A DNA stretch of 64,000 bases from Aliiroseovarius sp. F47248L (GTDB lineage: Bacteria; Pseudomonadota; Alphaproteobacteria; Rhodobacterales; Rhodobacteraceae): contig NZ_JALKBF010000001.1 of NCBI RefSeq assembly GCF_023016085.1, positions 2,594,501 through 2,658,500 of the forward strand, given 5' to 3'. The translations under genes were made by a program, and so were the position numbers. Positions 53,433 through 63,887 of the stretch are shown here, piece after piece; within the stretch, counting starts at the first letter, position 1, and the number at the start of each line of letters is the position of its first letter. A model generated the notes under the pieces. The model was not told the DNA's origin and did not search any database. It saw only the letters and a list, made by a program, of their open reading frames with translations.

Positions 53433-54035
53433 ATGCAGCTCATCACCTCGCCCGCGTCGCCATTTGCGCGCAAGGCCCGTATGGTGATCATCGAAACGGG
53501 TCAACAAGATGATGTGGAACTGGTCGAGGTTATTTCATCGCCGACCGACCCAAATCCACAACTGACGGCGGCCAACCCGATGTCGAAAATCCCTGCACTG
53601 ATCCGCAGTGATGGGCCAACGCTTTACGACAGCCGCGTTGTGACGCGGTATCTGGACGCGCGGACTGGTGGGGCGCTTTATCCCGAAAACCGGATATGGG
53701 ACGTCCTAGTTCTTGAATCCACTGGCGACGCAATCATGGATGCGGGCGTTCTGATGGTTTACGAGAACCGCTGCCGTCCTGAAGACATGCAGTTCGGCGG
53801 CTGGATGGATGCCCAATGGGGTAAGATCGAAGGTGCTCTGGATGCATTGAACACCCGCTGGATGAGCCATCTGTCAGGTCCGCTGGATATGGGACAAATC
53901 TCGGTCGCATGTGCTTTGGGCTATCTTGATTTCCGGCATGCGGAGCGGGAATGGCGCAAAACTCGCGATGCCCTGGACGACTGGTTTGCCGTGTTTTCGG
54001 CGCGCGACAGCTTTCAGGCAACGAAGCCCACCTGA
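53433..54035 (+). CDS. Glutathione S-transferase family protein
   Basis: A 200-residue GST. The thioredoxin-like N-terminal domain begins MQLITSPASPFARKARMVII with Ser as the likely thiol-contacting residue, and has NPMSKIPALIRSDGPTLYDS, the cis-proline and glutathione gamma-glutamyl site. The all-helical C-terminal domain follows. Substrate unknown. Confidence 0.88.
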   Translation: MQLITSPASPFARKARMVIIETGQQDDVELVEVISSPTDPNPQLTAANPMSKIPALIRSDGPTLYDSRVVTRYLDARTGGALYPENRIWDVLVLESTGDAIMDAGVLMVYENRCRPEDMQFGGWMDAQWGKIEGALDALNTRWMSHLSGPLDMGQISVACALGYLDFRHAEREWRKTRDALDDWFAVFSARDSFQATKPT

Positions 54036-54252
54036 GTCGCCTGATCCGTCTTATCACCATCAATCTCAGAAATTTATATCGTTACATGCGCTAACATGCG
54101 GCAACATAACCTTGAAAAGCCACCCCTGCGCCCTAATGACTTCTGGACTGGGCGCAATTCCTTGGATAAACAGCCGCGAAACGGACTGCTTTCTTGGGCG
54201 GTCTATTGTCGTGTCGGTTGCAGTTTTGCGACCTAGCTAGGGAGATGCGCTC

Positions 54253-54816
54253 TTGTCACAAGCCGACGACCACCAAGGAACCCGCCGGGACTTCCTTTAT
54301 TATGCCACGGGTGGTGCCGCTGCCGTAACGGCCGGCGCCGCAGTTTGGCCGCTCGTTGACCAAATGAACCCATCAGCTGACGTGAAGGCGCTCAGCTCGA
54401 TCCGTGTTGATATCTCGGGTGTCGAAGTCGGCAGCCAGATCACCGTGAAATGGCTCGGAAAGCCAGTTTTCATTCGCCACCGCAGCGAAGAAGAAATTGC
54501 AGCTGCCCGTGCGGATGATACTGCCGCCCTGCCAGACGATTTCGCGCGAAACGACAACCGTGACGCCTCTTTGTCGGCTGCGGATGAAAACCGTGCCATG
54601 GACGAAAATGGCGAATGGCTGGTCATGATGGGTGTCTGCACACATCTGGGCTGTGTGCCTCTTGGCGACGGCGCCGGTGATTATGGAGGCTGGTACTGCC
54701 CCTGCCACGGCTCGCATTACGACGCATCTGGTCGTATCCGTAAGGGTCCCGCACCCGAAAACCTGCCCGTTCCCGTCGCCGAGTTTGTCGACGAAACGAC
54801 GATCAAACTGGGCTAA
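54253..54816 (+). CDS. petA: Cytochrome bc1 Rieske iron-sulfur subunit
   Basis: A 187-residue Rieske protein. A membrane anchor with a Tat-type start ([17 protein letters not shown]) precedes the cluster-binding loops [10 protein letters not shown] and CPCHGSHYD, each with one Cys and one His ligand and a disulfide Cys. The start is TTG at 54253 with GGGAGA upstream; this is supported by the conserved [13 protein letters not shown] opening. First gene of petABC; it passes electrons from quinol to cytochrome c1. Confidence 0.95.
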   Translation: MSQADDHQGTRRDFLYYATGGAAAVTAGAAVWPLVDQMNPSADVKALSSIRVDISGVEVGSQITVKWLGKPVFIRHRSEEEIAAARADDTAALPDDFARNDNRDASLSAADENRAMDENGEWLVMMGVCTHLGCVPLGDGAGDYGGWYCPCHGSHYDASGRIRKGPAPENLPVPVAEFVDETTIKLG

Positions 54817-54827
54817 GGGAGGCTTAT

Positions 54828-56141
54828 ATGTCCGGAATTCCTCATGATCATTACGAACCCAAGACCGGGTTCGAGAAATGGCTGAACAAACGGCTTCCCG
54901 TCGTTGGTTTGTTGTATGACACCCTAATGATCCCGACACCCAAGAACCTGAACTGGTGGTGGATCTGGGGTATCGTTCTGACCTTCTGTCTGGTTCTGCA
55001 AATTGTTACCGGCATCATCCTGGTGATGCACTACACGCCGCATGTCGACATGGCTTTCGCATCAATCGAGCATATCATGCGTGACGTGAACGGCGGTCAT
55101 ATGCTGCGCTACATCCACGCAAACGGCGCATCGCTGTTCTTCGTGGCGGTTTACATCCACATCTTCCGTGGCCTGTTCTATGGTTCCTACAAGGCACCTC
55201 GCGAAGTCACGTGGATCATCGGCATGTTGATTTACCTGATGATGATGGCCACAGGCTTCTTGGGCTATGTTCTGCCTTGGGGTCAGATGTCCTTCTGGGG
55301 CGCAACCGTCATCACCGGCCTGTTTGGTGCCATCCCGTTCATCGGTGAAGGCCTGCAAACATGGCTTCTGGGTGGCCCTGCCGTGGACAATGCCACGCTG
55401 AACCGCTTCTTCTCGCTGCACTATCTGCTGCCTTTCGTGATCGCCGCACTTGTTGCCGTTCATATCTGGGCGTTCCACACCACGGGCAACAACAACCCGA
55501 CCGGGGTGCCAGTTCGCACTGGATCGAAGGAAGAAGCCGAGAAAGACACCCTGCCCTTCTGGCCCTACTTCGTCATCAAAGACCTTGTTGGCCTTGGCAT
55601 CGTGCTGATCATCTTCTTTGCGATTGTCGGCTTCATGCCCAACTATTTGGGTCACCCCGATAACTATATCGAGGCCAATCCGCTGGCGACGCCTGCACAC
55701 ATCGTGCCGGAATGGTATTATCTGCCATTCTACGCGATCCTGCGTGCTTTCACCGCTGATGTGTGGGCCGTGCAACTGGTCAGCTTCCTGACCGGCGGCA
55801 TTGTCGACGCGAAGTTCTTCGGCGTGCTGGCGATGTTCGGCGCGATCTTTGTGATGGCGCTGGCCCCGTGGCTTGACACCTCGTCGGTCCGCTCGGGTCA
55901 GTATCGTCCGGCTTTCAAGTGGTGGTTCCGTCTGCTGATCATCGACTTCATCGTTCTGATGTGGGTCGGTGCGCGTGACACGAACTTCCCGCATGACTGG
56001 ATTTCGCTGATTGGTGCCACCTATTGGTTCGCCTACTTCCTTGTCATCTTGCCGCTGTTGGGTCTGTTCGAGAAACCGACCACGCCTCCAGCGACTATCG
56101 AGGAAGACTTTAAAGCCCACTATCCCGGCGCAGCCGAGTGA
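54828..56141 (+). CDS. petB: Cytochrome b subunit of the bc1 complex
   Basis: A 437-residue polytopic subunit with two hemes. [14 protein letters not shown] and [20 protein letters not shown] segments contain the heme histidines, [15 protein letters not shown] is the quinol-site helix, and [14 protein letters not shown] is the PEWY motif. Eleven bases after petA. Confidence 0.97.
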   Translation: MSGIPHDHYEPKTGFEKWLNKRLPVVGLLYDTLMIPTPKNLNWWWIWGIVLTFCLVLQIVTGIILVMHYTPHVDMAFASIEHIMRDVNGGHMLRYIHANGASLFFVAVYIHIFRGLFYGSYKAPREVTWIIGMLIYLMMMATGFLGYVLPWGQMSFWGATVITGLFGAIPFIGEGLQTWLLGGPAVDNATLNRFFSLHYLLPFVIAALVAVHIWAFHTTGNNNPTGVPVRTGSKEEAEKDTLPFWPYFVIKDLVGLGIVLIIFFAIVGFMPNYLGHPDNYIEANPLATPAHIVPEWYYLPFYAILRAFTADVWAVQLVSFLTGGIVDAKFFGVLAMFGAIFVMALAPWLDTSSVRSGQYRPAFKWWFRLLIIDFIVLMWVGARDTNFPHDWISLIGATYWFAYFLVILPLLGLFEKPTTPPATIEEDFKAHYPGAAE

Positions 56142-56155
56142 GAGGATTGAAAACT

Positions 56156-56953
56156 ATGATCAAGAAGCTCACAACATCCGCCGTCGTCGCACTGGCGCTC
56201 ACCACTGGTGGCGCGCTGGCAGCCGGTGATGAAGGTCACATCGAAGACATCGCGTTTTCCTTTGAATGGCCCTTTGGCACCTATGACCAGGAACAGCTGC
56301 GTCGCGGCCTTAAGGTCTATACCGAGGTTTGTTCAGCCTGCCATGGTCTGCGCTATGTACCTTTGCGTTCGCTCGCAGATGAAGGCGGTCCGCACTATTC
56401 CGAAGACGAAGTGCGTGCCTATGCTGCCGAGAACTTCACCATCTATGACGAAGAGCTGGAGGATGACCGCCCGCGCACGCCTGCGGATTTCTTCCCGACC
56501 GTGTCTGGTGAAGGTATGGGGCCGGACCTGTCATTGATGGCCAAGGCTCGCGCTGGCTTCCACGGCCCGGCCGGCACCGGTCTGAACCAATTGCTTCGCG
56601 GAATTGGTGGTGCTGAATACATCGCCAGCTTCCTGACCGGCTTCAACGGTGAAGAAACCGAAGTTGCTGGCAGCGTCCTCTATGGCAACACCGCCTTCCC
56701 TGGCGGCTGGGTGTCGATGCCACCGCAGTTGGAAGATGGCCTGGTCGACTATGATGACGGTCACAACAACTCAGCACACCACATGGCAGAAGACGTATCC
56801 GCTTTCCTGATGTGGACAGCTGAACCCAAGATGATGGCTCGCAAAAAAGCTGGCTTTGTGTCGGTTATGCTGCTCGTTCTGCTGACGTCGCTGCTTTATC
56901 TGACCAACAAGAAGCTTTGGGCACCGCATAAAGGCAAAAAACTCGATCTGTAG
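56156..56953 (+). CDS. petC: Cytochrome c1 subunit of the bc1 complex
   Basis: A 265-residue cytochrome. A signal peptide ([20 protein letters not shown]) is cleaved near residue 23. The heme motif is Cys59-Ser-Ala-Cys62-His63, and the C-terminal anchor reads [15 protein letters not shown]. Start at the ATG at 56156; an in-frame GTG six codons earlier is less likely. Last gene of petABC, followed by a strong terminator. Confidence 0.95.
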   Translation: MIKKLTTSAVVALALTTGGALAAGDEGHIEDIAFSFEWPFGTYDQEQLRRGLKVYTEVCSACHGLRYVPLRSLADEGGPHYSEDEVRAYAAENFTIYDEELEDDRPRTPADFFPTVSGEGMGPDLSLMAKARAGFHGPAGTGLNQLLRGIGGAEYIASFLTGFNGEETEVAGSVLYGNTAFPGGWVSMPPQLEDGLVDYDDGHNNSAHHMAEDVSAFLMWTAEPKMMARKKAGFVSVMLLVLLTSLLYLTNKKLWAPHKGKKLDL

Positions 56954-56974
56954 TCAATTGCCATACCAAACACC

Positions 56975-57003
56975 AAAGGGCGCTTTTCGAAGCGCCCTTT
57001 TTT
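56975..57003 (+). terminator. Intrinsic terminator of petABC
   Basis: AAAGGGCGCTT, loop TTCG, AAGCGCCCTTTTTT: an 11-bp stem with a stable tetraloop and a T-run on the plus strand, 21 bases after the petC stop. On the other strand it may also end the thiamine operon. Confidence 0.92.
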
Positions 57004-57020
57004 ATTGATCAATTCCATAT

Positions 57021-57716
57021 CTACTTGGACCCGAGGTAGTCGCGTAGTGCATCGGGTGGATTTTTGAATATCTGGTCGGTGGGCACTGGCGCGTTAGCGT
57101 GACCGTCTGCCACCAAAATAACCTTATCCGCGATCAGCCTCGCGTCGTCCGGGTTGTGACTGACCATAAGAAGCGTCGCACATGTTTCATTCACCAAGTC
57201 ACCGACAAGCTCCAACATTTCGGCGCGCAGCGCCGGTCCAAGCGCCCCAAACGGCTCATCAAGCAACAACAAGGGTCGATCCCGCAGAAGCACCCGTGCC
57301 AATGCAACCCGCGCAATCTGTCCACCTGATAACCGCGCGGGTTTACGCGCACCCATTCCGGCAAGACCAACTCGCGCCAACGCCGCATCAACCCGTTGGG
57401 CTTCAGTTTGGTTCAATCGCAGGTTTGGCCGGACACCAAGCCCGACATTCTGTGCCACAGTCAAATGTGGGAAGAGGTTGTTGTCCTGAAACACCATGCT
57501 TATAGGTCGCGCCGCCGGATCAGTGGGCATGTCAGCCGCCTCCCACTTGATCGCACCCTCTGCCAACGGCTGAAACCCGGCAATCATCGCCAGCAAAGTC
57601 GATTTCCCAGCGCCTGAGGGTCCCAAAATGGCCACGCGGCACCCCGTGCCCACGCACAAGTCAGCAGACAACGTGAAATCCCCCATCTCGATTCGAGCTT
57701 TCTCAATTGTCAGCAT
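57021..57716 (-). CDS. thiQ: Thiamine ABC transporter ATPase ThiQ
   Basis: A 231-residue ATPase: Walker A GPSGAGKSTLLA, signature LSGGQIARVALARVL, Walker B LLLLDEPFGAL. It overlaps the thiP end by 14 bases and powers thiamine import with ThiP and ThiB. The assignment to thiamine is strengthened by the TPP riboswitch before thiB. Confidence 0.92.
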   Translation of the reverse strand: MLTIEKARIEMGDFTLSADLCVGTGCRVAILGPSGAGKSTLLAMIAGFQPLAEGAIKWEAADMPTDPAARPISMVFQDNNLFPHLTVAQNVGLGVRPNLRLNQTEAQRVDAALARVGLAGMGARKPARLSGGQIARVALARVLLRDRPLLLLDEPFGALGPALRAEMLELVGDLVNETCATLLMVSHNPDDARLIADKVILVADGHANAPVPTDQIFKNPPDALRDYLGSK

Positions 57717-59271
57717 TCACACGACCTCCGCGGTCAAAAATCCAGAACAGCAATAGGGACAGTCCCAAAAGAAGAACCGCCGCCGCCGCCGCATCATCCA
57801 TTCTGTATGCCCCCATCAGGCGGTAGAGCTGCAATGGCAGCGTGACCCCCTGCGGGTCGGCAAACATCGCGATAACCCCAAGATCGCCCATCGACAGCGC
57901 CGCTGCCAAACCAAGCGCAAAACCCAAGGGCCGCCGCAATCGTGGCAACCACAACAGGCGCAGCCGTGTCAGCCCATGCAGCCCCATACCATCCGCCAGC
58001 GCCCCATAGTCGCGTTCGACCGTTCGAAGCGCAGGGACAATGGCACGCAGGGCGAACGGCAGGCTCATTGCGGCGTTGACAACTGCAGTGACCGGAAGCG
58101 CAAGATCCGAAGGTTTGACAATAGGAAAAAGAATCAAAAACAGCCCTGTCCCAACGACCAGAGGCGACGCCGCAATGGTCAGGTATCCCAACCCTTCGGC
58201 CAGCCACGCGCTGCGCTGCACGACGAGAACGGCTATTGGTAACGCCAGTGTCAATGTCAGGAACGCGGACCCGAATGCCACCAGAAGCGATCTAAACGCT
58301 GCCTGAAACACCGACTTCGGCAAAGACAACAGCCCCGGCACTCCATCGACAATGACCATCGTCAGTGGCAAAAGTAAAAACAGGCTGGCCAGCGTCACGG
58401 CCGCTGCATCAAGAATGCGCTGAACCCTGTTGTCATCCCACCGCTGCACGGCACGATCCAGCCCGGCGCCCATATTTCCGGGAACTGAGATACGAAACGC
58501 GATCAACGCAGCCCCTGCACCCATAGCAAACTGTATCAGGGCCAGCATCGCAGCACGGCCAAGGTCAAAATCAAACTTGAACGCCTCATAAATCGCCAGC
58601 TCAACCGTTGTTGCACGTGGCCCACCCCCCAGCGCCAAGGCAACCGCGAACGAGGTCAGGCAGATCAGGAAGATCACCAGAAAAGCACCGGGGATCACCT
58701 CGCGCAGCATCGGACGCTCCAATGTGCGCGCAATGTCGCACGGTCCCATTCCAAGTGACGCAGCAAGGCGAAACCTCTCGGCAGGGATCGACAACCAGCC
58801 TTGCAGGATCAGCCGCGAAGCGAGCGGCAGATTAAAGAACACATGTGCCAAAATGACGCCGTGATAACCATAGATAGAAATCGGCTCGAAACCAAACACG
58901 CCCAGCACCGCGTTGAATACCCCGTTTCGGCCAAAGACCGCGATCAGGCCAAGCACGGCCACGATGATTGGCAAGATAAACGGGGCACCCAGAAGGGTGA
59001 CAAGCACGCGGCGCCCCGGAAAGTCACGCCGGGCCAGGGCGCGCGCCACAGGAATGGCCAGCACGACGCTGATCGCGGCTGACAGGGCAGCTTGCCACAA
59101 GGTAAACCGAATGGCGGCCCAATCCGATGGCCCAAGACCACGCCCACCATCGGCGCGCAGCGTCACAGCCAGCAGGGTGCCAAACACCAACACAACCAAC
59201 AGCAGGACGGCCAATAGGCCGGGCCAATGCGACACCCATAGGGGGCGATCTGTATGGCCCGACCGTTGCAT
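57703..59271 (-). CDS. thiP: Thiamine ABC transporter permease ThiP
   Basis: A 522-residue permease with two fused membrane halves, about twelve segments, as in ThiP and other iron-type fused permeases. Each half has an EAA-like loop (AASLGMGPCDIARTLERPML, and DGMGLHGLTRLRLLWLPRL). Directly adjacent to thiB. Confidence 0.92.
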   Translation of the reverse strand: MQRSGHTDRPLWVSHWPGLLAVLLLVVLVFGTLLAVTLRADGGRGLGPSDWAAIRFTLWQAALSAAISVVLAIPVARALARRDFPGRRVLVTLLGAPFILPIIVAVLGLIAVFGRNGVFNAVLGVFGFEPISIYGYHGVILAHVFFNLPLASRLILQGWLSIPAERFRLAASLGMGPCDIARTLERPMLREVIPGAFLVIFLICLTSFAVALALGGGPRATTVELAIYEAFKFDFDLGRAAMLALIQFAMGAGAALIAFRISVPGNMGAGLDRAVQRWDDNRVQRILDAAAVTLASLFLLLPLTMVIVDGVPGLLSLPKSVFQAAFRSLLVAFGSAFLTLTLALPIAVLVVQRSAWLAEGLGYLTIAASPLVVGTGLFLILFPIVKPSDLALPVTAVVNAAMSLPFALRAIVPALRTVERDYGALADGMGLHGLTRLRLLWLPRLRRPLGFALGLAAALSMGDLGVIAMFADPQGVTLPLQLYRLMGAYRMDDAAAAAVLLLGLSLLLFWIFDRGGRVNADN

Positions 59272-60258
59272 TTACTTCGAAAATGCCGCTAGCCACTCGT
59301 CCAGCGCAGGCTTGCGCAGGGCTTCGGCATCTTCTTCGGTGTGGAAGATAGCTTTACCGGGCACACCCAACAGATCGAATTTTTCGGGCAGAAGCGACGC
59401 ATCCAGTTTTGATGGATACGACCAGTTCGATGTTGGAATTGCCGCCTGGAACTCTTCGCTCAGAACATAATCCATAAACGCACTCGCCAGTTCTGGCTGA
59501 TCGGTGGTTTTCAGCTTCGCGGCCAGTTCGACAAACAGGTAATGGCCTTCTTCGAAGATCGCTGCCGACTTGGACATGTCGTCTTCCGAGATGATGTGAT
59601 AGGCGGGTGAAGTTGTGTAAGACAGCACCATGTCTGCCTCGCCATCCGTGAACATGCCATAGCTTTCCGACCAGCCTTGCGTCACCGTCAGAACTTTTGG
59701 CGCCAAACGCTCCCACGCCTTGGGCGCGTCATCGCCATAGATCGCCTTGACCCACAGCAACAGCGCCAGCCCAGAGATCGAACTGCGCGGGTCTTGTAGG
59801 ACGATTTTCACATCATCCGGCATGTCCAGTAGCGCCTCGAAACTGACAGGCGGGGTTTCCATCTTGGTGTTGTCAAAGATAAACGCGGTATAGCCATAGT
59901 TGAAGGGCAGGAACACGTCATCGTTCCATTCTATCGGCATGGTCAAGCCGCTGACATCCTGCCCATGGGGCGCGAACAGGCCAGACGCGCGTGCCCGAGC
60001 GGTGACATCGGTATTCAATCCAATGACTACATCAGCTTCGGTCCGCTCGCCTTCCAACAGAATGCGCGGCAGCACGTCGCCGGTGATGAATTGCAGGTCA
60101 CAGCTGCACTGGGCTTCGAAGCCTTGCTCGATGCCGGGGCCGGGGCCCCATTCAGACGCGAAATAATCGGGCGCATAGACTTGAAGCACAGGCGTATCCG
60201 CGTTGGCCACGTGGGCCATCAGTGCAAGTCCTGCGACAAATGAAAGGGTCTGTTTCAT
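59272..60258 (-). CDS. thiB: Thiamine-binding periplasmic protein ThiB
   Basis: A 328-residue binding protein. Signal peptide MKQTLSFVAGLALMAHVANA, then TPVLQVYAPDYFASEWGPGP, which is typical of ThiB/TbpA. Start ATG at 60258 with GGAGGATACC. First gene of the leftward thiBPQ operon, 47 bases downstream of the TPP riboswitch. Confidence 0.93.
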   Translation of the reverse strand: MKQTLSFVAGLALMAHVANADTPVLQVYAPDYFASEWGPGPGIEQGFEAQCSCDLQFITGDVLPRILLEGERTEADVVIGLNTDVTARARASGLFAPHGQDVSGLTMPIEWNDDVFLPFNYGYTAFIFDNTKMETPPVSFEALLDMPDDVKIVLQDPRSSISGLALLLWVKAIYGDDAPKAWERLAPKVLTVTQGWSESYGMFTDGEADMVLSYTTSPAYHIISEDDMSKSAAIFEEGHYLFVELAAKLKTTDQPELASAFMDYVLSEEFQAAIPTSNWSYPSKLDASLLPEKFDLLGVPGKAIFHTEEDAEALRKPALDEWLAAFSK

Positions 60259-60304
60259 GGTATCCTCCAAATGCGCCGGACGGAGTGGCATTTGGGGCAT
60301 CCAA

Positions 60305-60396
60305 ATTACCTTCCCTCCGCCGGTTCTAGCCGGTTCAGGTTCAACGGGTCCGCATGGAATGCATCTCAGCCGGTTTGGTCCGGCCCCCCGAGGTGT
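60305..60396 (-). promoter_or_regulatory. TPP riboswitch controlling thiBPQ
   Basis: Read leftwards: CCTCGGGGGGCC (P1/P2), CTGAGATGC (the conserved CUGAGA core), then GGACCCGTTGAACCTGAACC and CCGGCTAGAACCGGCGGAGG, then GGAAGG. These are the THI-element landmarks in the right order and spacing. It lies 47 bases upstream of thiB. Since the GGAGG ribosome site is close by, control may be at translation; binding of TPP should lower uptake gene expression. Confidence 0.93.
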
Positions 60397-60497
60397 GGCC
60401 ATTCCTGACGGGTTTGGTGCAACTTGGCAAGCCCCCCTTGACGCACCAGCCCTGATCGGCGATGTGAACGCTAACACCCGCCAGACCGGAGCCATTC

Positions 60498-61454
60498 ATG
60501 TCGGATGCACTACAATCACCCGTCCGGGGGCTGGGCTTTGCCTTCGCCGCCTTCGCCGTTTTTGCGACGCATGATGCCGTGATTAAGGCGCTTGGAGTGA
60601 ATTTCTCGGTATTCCAGATCATCTTTTTCGCGATGCTGTTTGCTTTTGTGCCGATGTCCGTCCTGATGCTGGCAGATCGGCAGGTCGACAATTTCCGCCC
60701 CAACCATCCGTGGTTGATCCTTCTGCGATCGGCCACGTCGGTTCTGGCCATGTCCACCGCCTTCTACGCCTTCACCGTCCTGCCATTGGCCGAGGTCTAT
60801 GCCCTACTGTTCGCCACCCCTTTGTTGATCACCGCGATGTCCGCGCTGGTGCTGGGTGAAACGGTGCGCACGCAGCGGTGGGCTGCGGTCATCGTCGGCC
60901 TGATTGGCGTTCTGATCGTGCTTCGACCCGGCGTCACGCAGATATCATTCGGTCATGTGTGCGCCCTGATCGCCGCGTTCTGCTCGAGCTTTGGCTCCGT
61001 CATCATGCGCAGGATTGGCGGGGAAGAGCGGACTGCGGTGATGATCCTGTATCCCATGCTGTCCTCGATCCTGTTCATGGCTGTTATTCTGCCTTTCGTC
61101 TATCGTCCCATGGAAGTGACCCAACTGGGTATGTTCGCAAGCCTGGGCGTGTTGTCCGTGGGCGCACAGGTGCTGATCATCGCCGCCTATCGCGCCGCTC
61201 CCGCCGCGGTGGTGGCCCCCAGCCAATACAGCCAGATCCTGTGGGCAACCCTGTTTGGTGCGCTGTTCTTTGATGAACTTCCCGATCTGTGGGTAGGCGT
61301 GGGTGCATCGATCATCATCGCCTCGGGCATCTTCATCGTGTGGCGCGAAAGCCGTCCGGCGGTGTCTATGCGCAATCCGATCCTGCGCGATCCCAACCCG
61401 CGCTATGACGCTGGCCCAAGCCCGAAGCCAAAGCACCGTCGACCGCAAAGCTGA
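60498..61454 (+). CDS. EamA/DMT-family membrane exporter
   Basis: A 318-residue protein with ten membrane segments in two repeated EamA halves (for example AEVYALLFATPLLITAMSAL and SQYSQILWATLFGALFFDEL). A cytoplasmic, proline-rich tail ends the protein. Members export amino acids or other metabolites. Divergent from the thiamine operon; the start ATG is about 100 bases from the riboswitch. Followed 63 bases later by aroC. Confidence 0.9.
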   Translation: MSDALQSPVRGLGFAFAAFAVFATHDAVIKALGVNFSVFQIIFFAMLFAFVPMSVLMLADRQVDNFRPNHPWLILLRSATSVLAMSTAFYAFTVLPLAEVYALLFATPLLITAMSALVLGETVRTQRWAAVIVGLIGVLIVLRPGVTQISFGHVCALIAAFCSSFGSVIMRRIGGEERTAVMILYPMLSSILFMAVILPFVYRPMEVTQLGMFASLGVLSVGAQVLIIAAYRAAPAAVVAPSQYSQILWATLFGALFFDELPDLWVGVGASIIIASGIFIVWRESRPAVSMRNPILRDPNPRYDAGPSPKPKHRRPQS

Positions 61455-61517
61455 CGCGCCCGCGCTTCCCTTTCGCGCGCGCCTTCGCTATCACCCTGAC
61501 AACGAAGGAGCTTGCGT

Positions 61518-62627
61518 ATGTCGATAAACAGTTTCGGTCATATCTTCCGCGTCACCACATGGGGCGAAAGCCACGGGCCCGCCCTTGGCGCGACCGTTGA
61601 CGGCTGCCCCCCCGGCGTACCGCTGGAACCTGAAATGATCCAGGTCTGGCTGGACAAGCGCCGCCCGGGCCAGAACAAGCACACAACCCAGCGCAACGAA
61701 CCAGATCAGGTGCGCATCCTGTCAGGTGTGTACGAGGGCAAAACGACCGGCACGCCGATCCAGTTGATGATCGAAAACACCGACCAGCGCTCGAAAGACT
61801 ATGGCGAGATCGAAAAGACGTTCCGCCCCGGTCACGCCGACATCACCTATTGGCAGAAATACGGCATCCGCGACCCGCGGGGGGGTGGACGCTCGTCCGC
61901 CCGCGAAACGGCAGCCCGTGTGGCCGCTGGTGGCGTGGCGCGTGAGGTGCTGAAGGCGTTGGTGCCGGGGCTTCAGATCAAGGGTTACATGACCCAGATG
62001 GGTGCGCTTCATCTTGACCGCGACAAATTCGACTGGGATGCGATTGACCAAAACCCGTTCTGGCTGCCGGACAACACGGCTGTGCAGGAATGGGAAGACT
62101 ATCTGCAACACCTGCGCACCAAGGAAAACAACAGCGTAGGTGCGGCGGTTGAGGTCGTGGTGCGCGGTGCACCCGCGGGACTGGGCGCCCCGATCTATGC
62201 CAAGTTAGACACTGACCTGGCCGCCGCGATGATGTCGATCAACGCCGTGAAAGGTGTCGAGATTGGTGAAGGCATGGCGGCGGCAGGACTGAAAGGCACC
62301 GAAAATGCGGACGAGATTTTCCGCGGGAACGACGGCCAGCCTGTATTCTCGTCCAACCACGCTGGCGGCATTCTTGGTGGCATCTCGTCCGGGCAGGATA
62401 TCGTGGTTCGGTTCGCTGTGAAACCTACCAGCTCAATCCTGACGCCGCGCCAGTCGATCACCAAAACTGGTGAACCCATCGAGGTCGTCACCAAGGGCCG
62501 CCACGACCCCTGTGTGGGCATCCGCGCCGTGCCCGTGGGCGAGGCGATGGCGGCCTGTGTCATCCTTGATCACGTCATGCTGCATCGCGCCCAGATGGGC
62601 GAAGGTGTGCGCGGCAAGATCGGATGA
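61518..62627 (+). CDS. aroC: Chorismate synthase
   Basis: A 369-residue FMN-dependent enzyme that forms chorismate from [24 protein letters not shown] is the N-terminal signature with the catalytic His; [15 protein letters not shown] and [19 protein letters not shown] follow in order. Start ATG at 61518 with AAGGAG 7 bases upstream. Confidence 0.97.
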   Translation: MSINSFGHIFRVTTWGESHGPALGATVDGCPPGVPLEPEMIQVWLDKRRPGQNKHTTQRNEPDQVRILSGVYEGKTTGTPIQLMIENTDQRSKDYGEIEKTFRPGHADITYWQKYGIRDPRGGGRSSARETAARVAAGGVAREVLKALVPGLQIKGYMTQMGALHLDRDKFDWDAIDQNPFWLPDNTAVQEWEDYLQHLRTKENNSVGAAVEVVVRGAPAGLGAPIYAKLDTDLAAAMMSINAVKGVEIGEGMAAAGLKGTENADEIFRGNDGQPVFSSNHAGGILGGISSGQDIVVRFAVKPTSSILTPRQSITKTGEPIEVVTKGRHDPCVGIRAVPVGEAMAACVILDHVMLHRAQMGEGVRGKIG

Positions 62628-62656
62628 CCGATGGCCGTACTACGCACGGCAGATAA

Positions 62657-62694
62657 GAGGCCTCCGGCGGGGATATTTCGGGCCAAGAGAAGCG
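62657..62694. repeat. Rhodobacteraceae-type intergenic repeat
   Basis: GAGGCCTCCGGCGGGGATAT followed by TTCGGGCCAAGAGAAG. From memory this sequence type (GCCTCCGGCGGGGATATTT ...) recurs between genes in many Rhodobacterales genomes. It lies between aroC and the thioredoxin-like gene; only one copy is seen here. Confidence 0.4.
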
Positions 62695-63102
62695 TCAGGT
62701 GGTTGCCGCAGTCAGTGCCGTATCCATCAGCGCCTTGATGTCGGATTTGGATGTTCCGGCAACGATCCGGCCAAGTTCCTGATCGCCTTTCAGAACGACC
62801 AAAGTTGATCGACGCGGGATTCGCAGCGATTTAGTCAGTTTGGATTTGCGATGCAGGTCCCAATCAACATCGATGAAGGTTATGCTGCTTTCATAAGCCG
62901 GATTTTCGGCTTTCAGGGCATTGATAACCCGTTCTTGCGCCGCACAGGTGCTGCACCAACTAGCTTTGAAATCCAAAAAGACGGTTTCGCCCTTGTCTAA
63001 CGCCTTCGTGACAAGGCCGGGGGAATAGTCTGCCGTGGCCTGCGCGGCCCAAGGGGCAAACGAGGCAGCAGCGGTCAGGGTCAGGAATTGACGACGTTTC
63101 AT
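62695..63102 (-). CDS. Thioredoxin-like periplasmic protein (DsbD C-terminal-domain-like)
   Basis: A 135-residue protein. A Tat/Sec-type leader MKRRQFLTLTAAASFAPWAA is followed by a thioredoxin fold with Cys50-Ser-Thr-Cys53 in FKASWCSTCAAQE, similar to the C-terminal domain of DsbD. AAAGGAG lies 8 bases before the ATG at 63102. It follows ccdA by 14 bases, so it probably receives electrons from CcdA in the periplasm. Confidence 0.85.
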   Translation of the reverse strand: MKRRQFLTLTAAASFAPWAAQATADYSPGLVTKALDKGETVFLDFKASWCSTCAAQERVINALKAENPAYESSITFIDVDWDLHRKSKLTKSLRIPRRSTLVVLKGDQELGRIVAGTSKSDIKALMDTALTAATT

Positions 63103-63116
63103 ATAAGGTGCTCCTT

Positions 63117-63830
63117 TCAAAGGGAAACTGAGAGGTCGTTGAGCCAGGCAGGCAGATTTCGAACCGCCCAAGCCTCAAGGACATGGTGGAACTTGGACAG
63201 GATAGCGAGGCCGACCAGAAGGAAGATGGCGCCCATGATCGGGCGCGACTTATTGGCAATGTGGCGCATCAGTGCTTGACGGCGCAGGATGGCCGCCCGC
63301 GCCCCGTATCCAAGCGTCAGAATGATGGTCGACACGCCCAGCGCGAAAGCCACCATGATCACGGCCGCCCAAGGTATGCTTTTACCCTGTGACGCGAGAG
63401 AGATCGCACCCCCTAGTGTGGGGCCGATACACGGGCTCCAGACCGCGCCCAGCAGAACGCCGCCCATGAACTGCCCTGCAAGGCTGGCCTGATCGAAATC
63501 ATCAAGACTGGTGTCCGCATGGGACGACATCCCTGCCGTCGTTGCGGCAAACCGCGCGGACAGAGCGGGCGTCATAAGGATCAGCCCAAAGCCGATCATC
63601 AGAACTGCCCCAGCTTGCGCGATCATGTCTTCGGTCAGGCCAACCGAATAGCCGACGACGGTGACCAGCAGGCCCAGCATGACAAAAGACAAGCTCATCC
63701 CAGCGGCGACAGCAATCGGACCATAGCGGCTGGCTTGCAGGGCCGTGGCAAGCACAATGGGCAACACCGGCAAGACGCAGGGGTTGATCAGGGTCAGAAG
63801 ACCAGCAAGGTATGCCAACACAATCTCCAT
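63117..63830 (-). CDS. ccdA: CcdA-type cytochrome c biogenesis/thiol-reducing membrane protein
   Basis: A 237-residue protein with six membrane segments. The redox cysteines are Cys18 in NPCVLPVLPIV and the one in WSPCIGPTLGG. It carries reducing power from cytoplasmic thioredoxin to periplasmic thiol proteins, here probably the thioredoxin-like product of the next gene. Confidence 0.9.
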   Translation of the reverse strand: MEIVLAYLAGLLTLINPCVLPVLPIVLATALQASRYGPIAVAAGMSLSFVMLGLLVTVVGYSVGLTEDMIAQAGAVLMIGFGLILMTPALSARFAATTAGMSSHADTSLDDFDQASLAGQFMGGVLLGAVWSPCIGPTLGGAISLASQGKSIPWAAVIMVAFALGVSTIILTLGYGARAAILRRQALMRHIANKSRPIMGAIFLLVGLAILSKFHHVLEAWAVRNLPAWLNDLSVSL

Positions 63831-63887
63831 GGCACAAAGCCTACGGAAATGGGCGTAAATGTCATCTCACGATGGCCCCGCGCGGCT

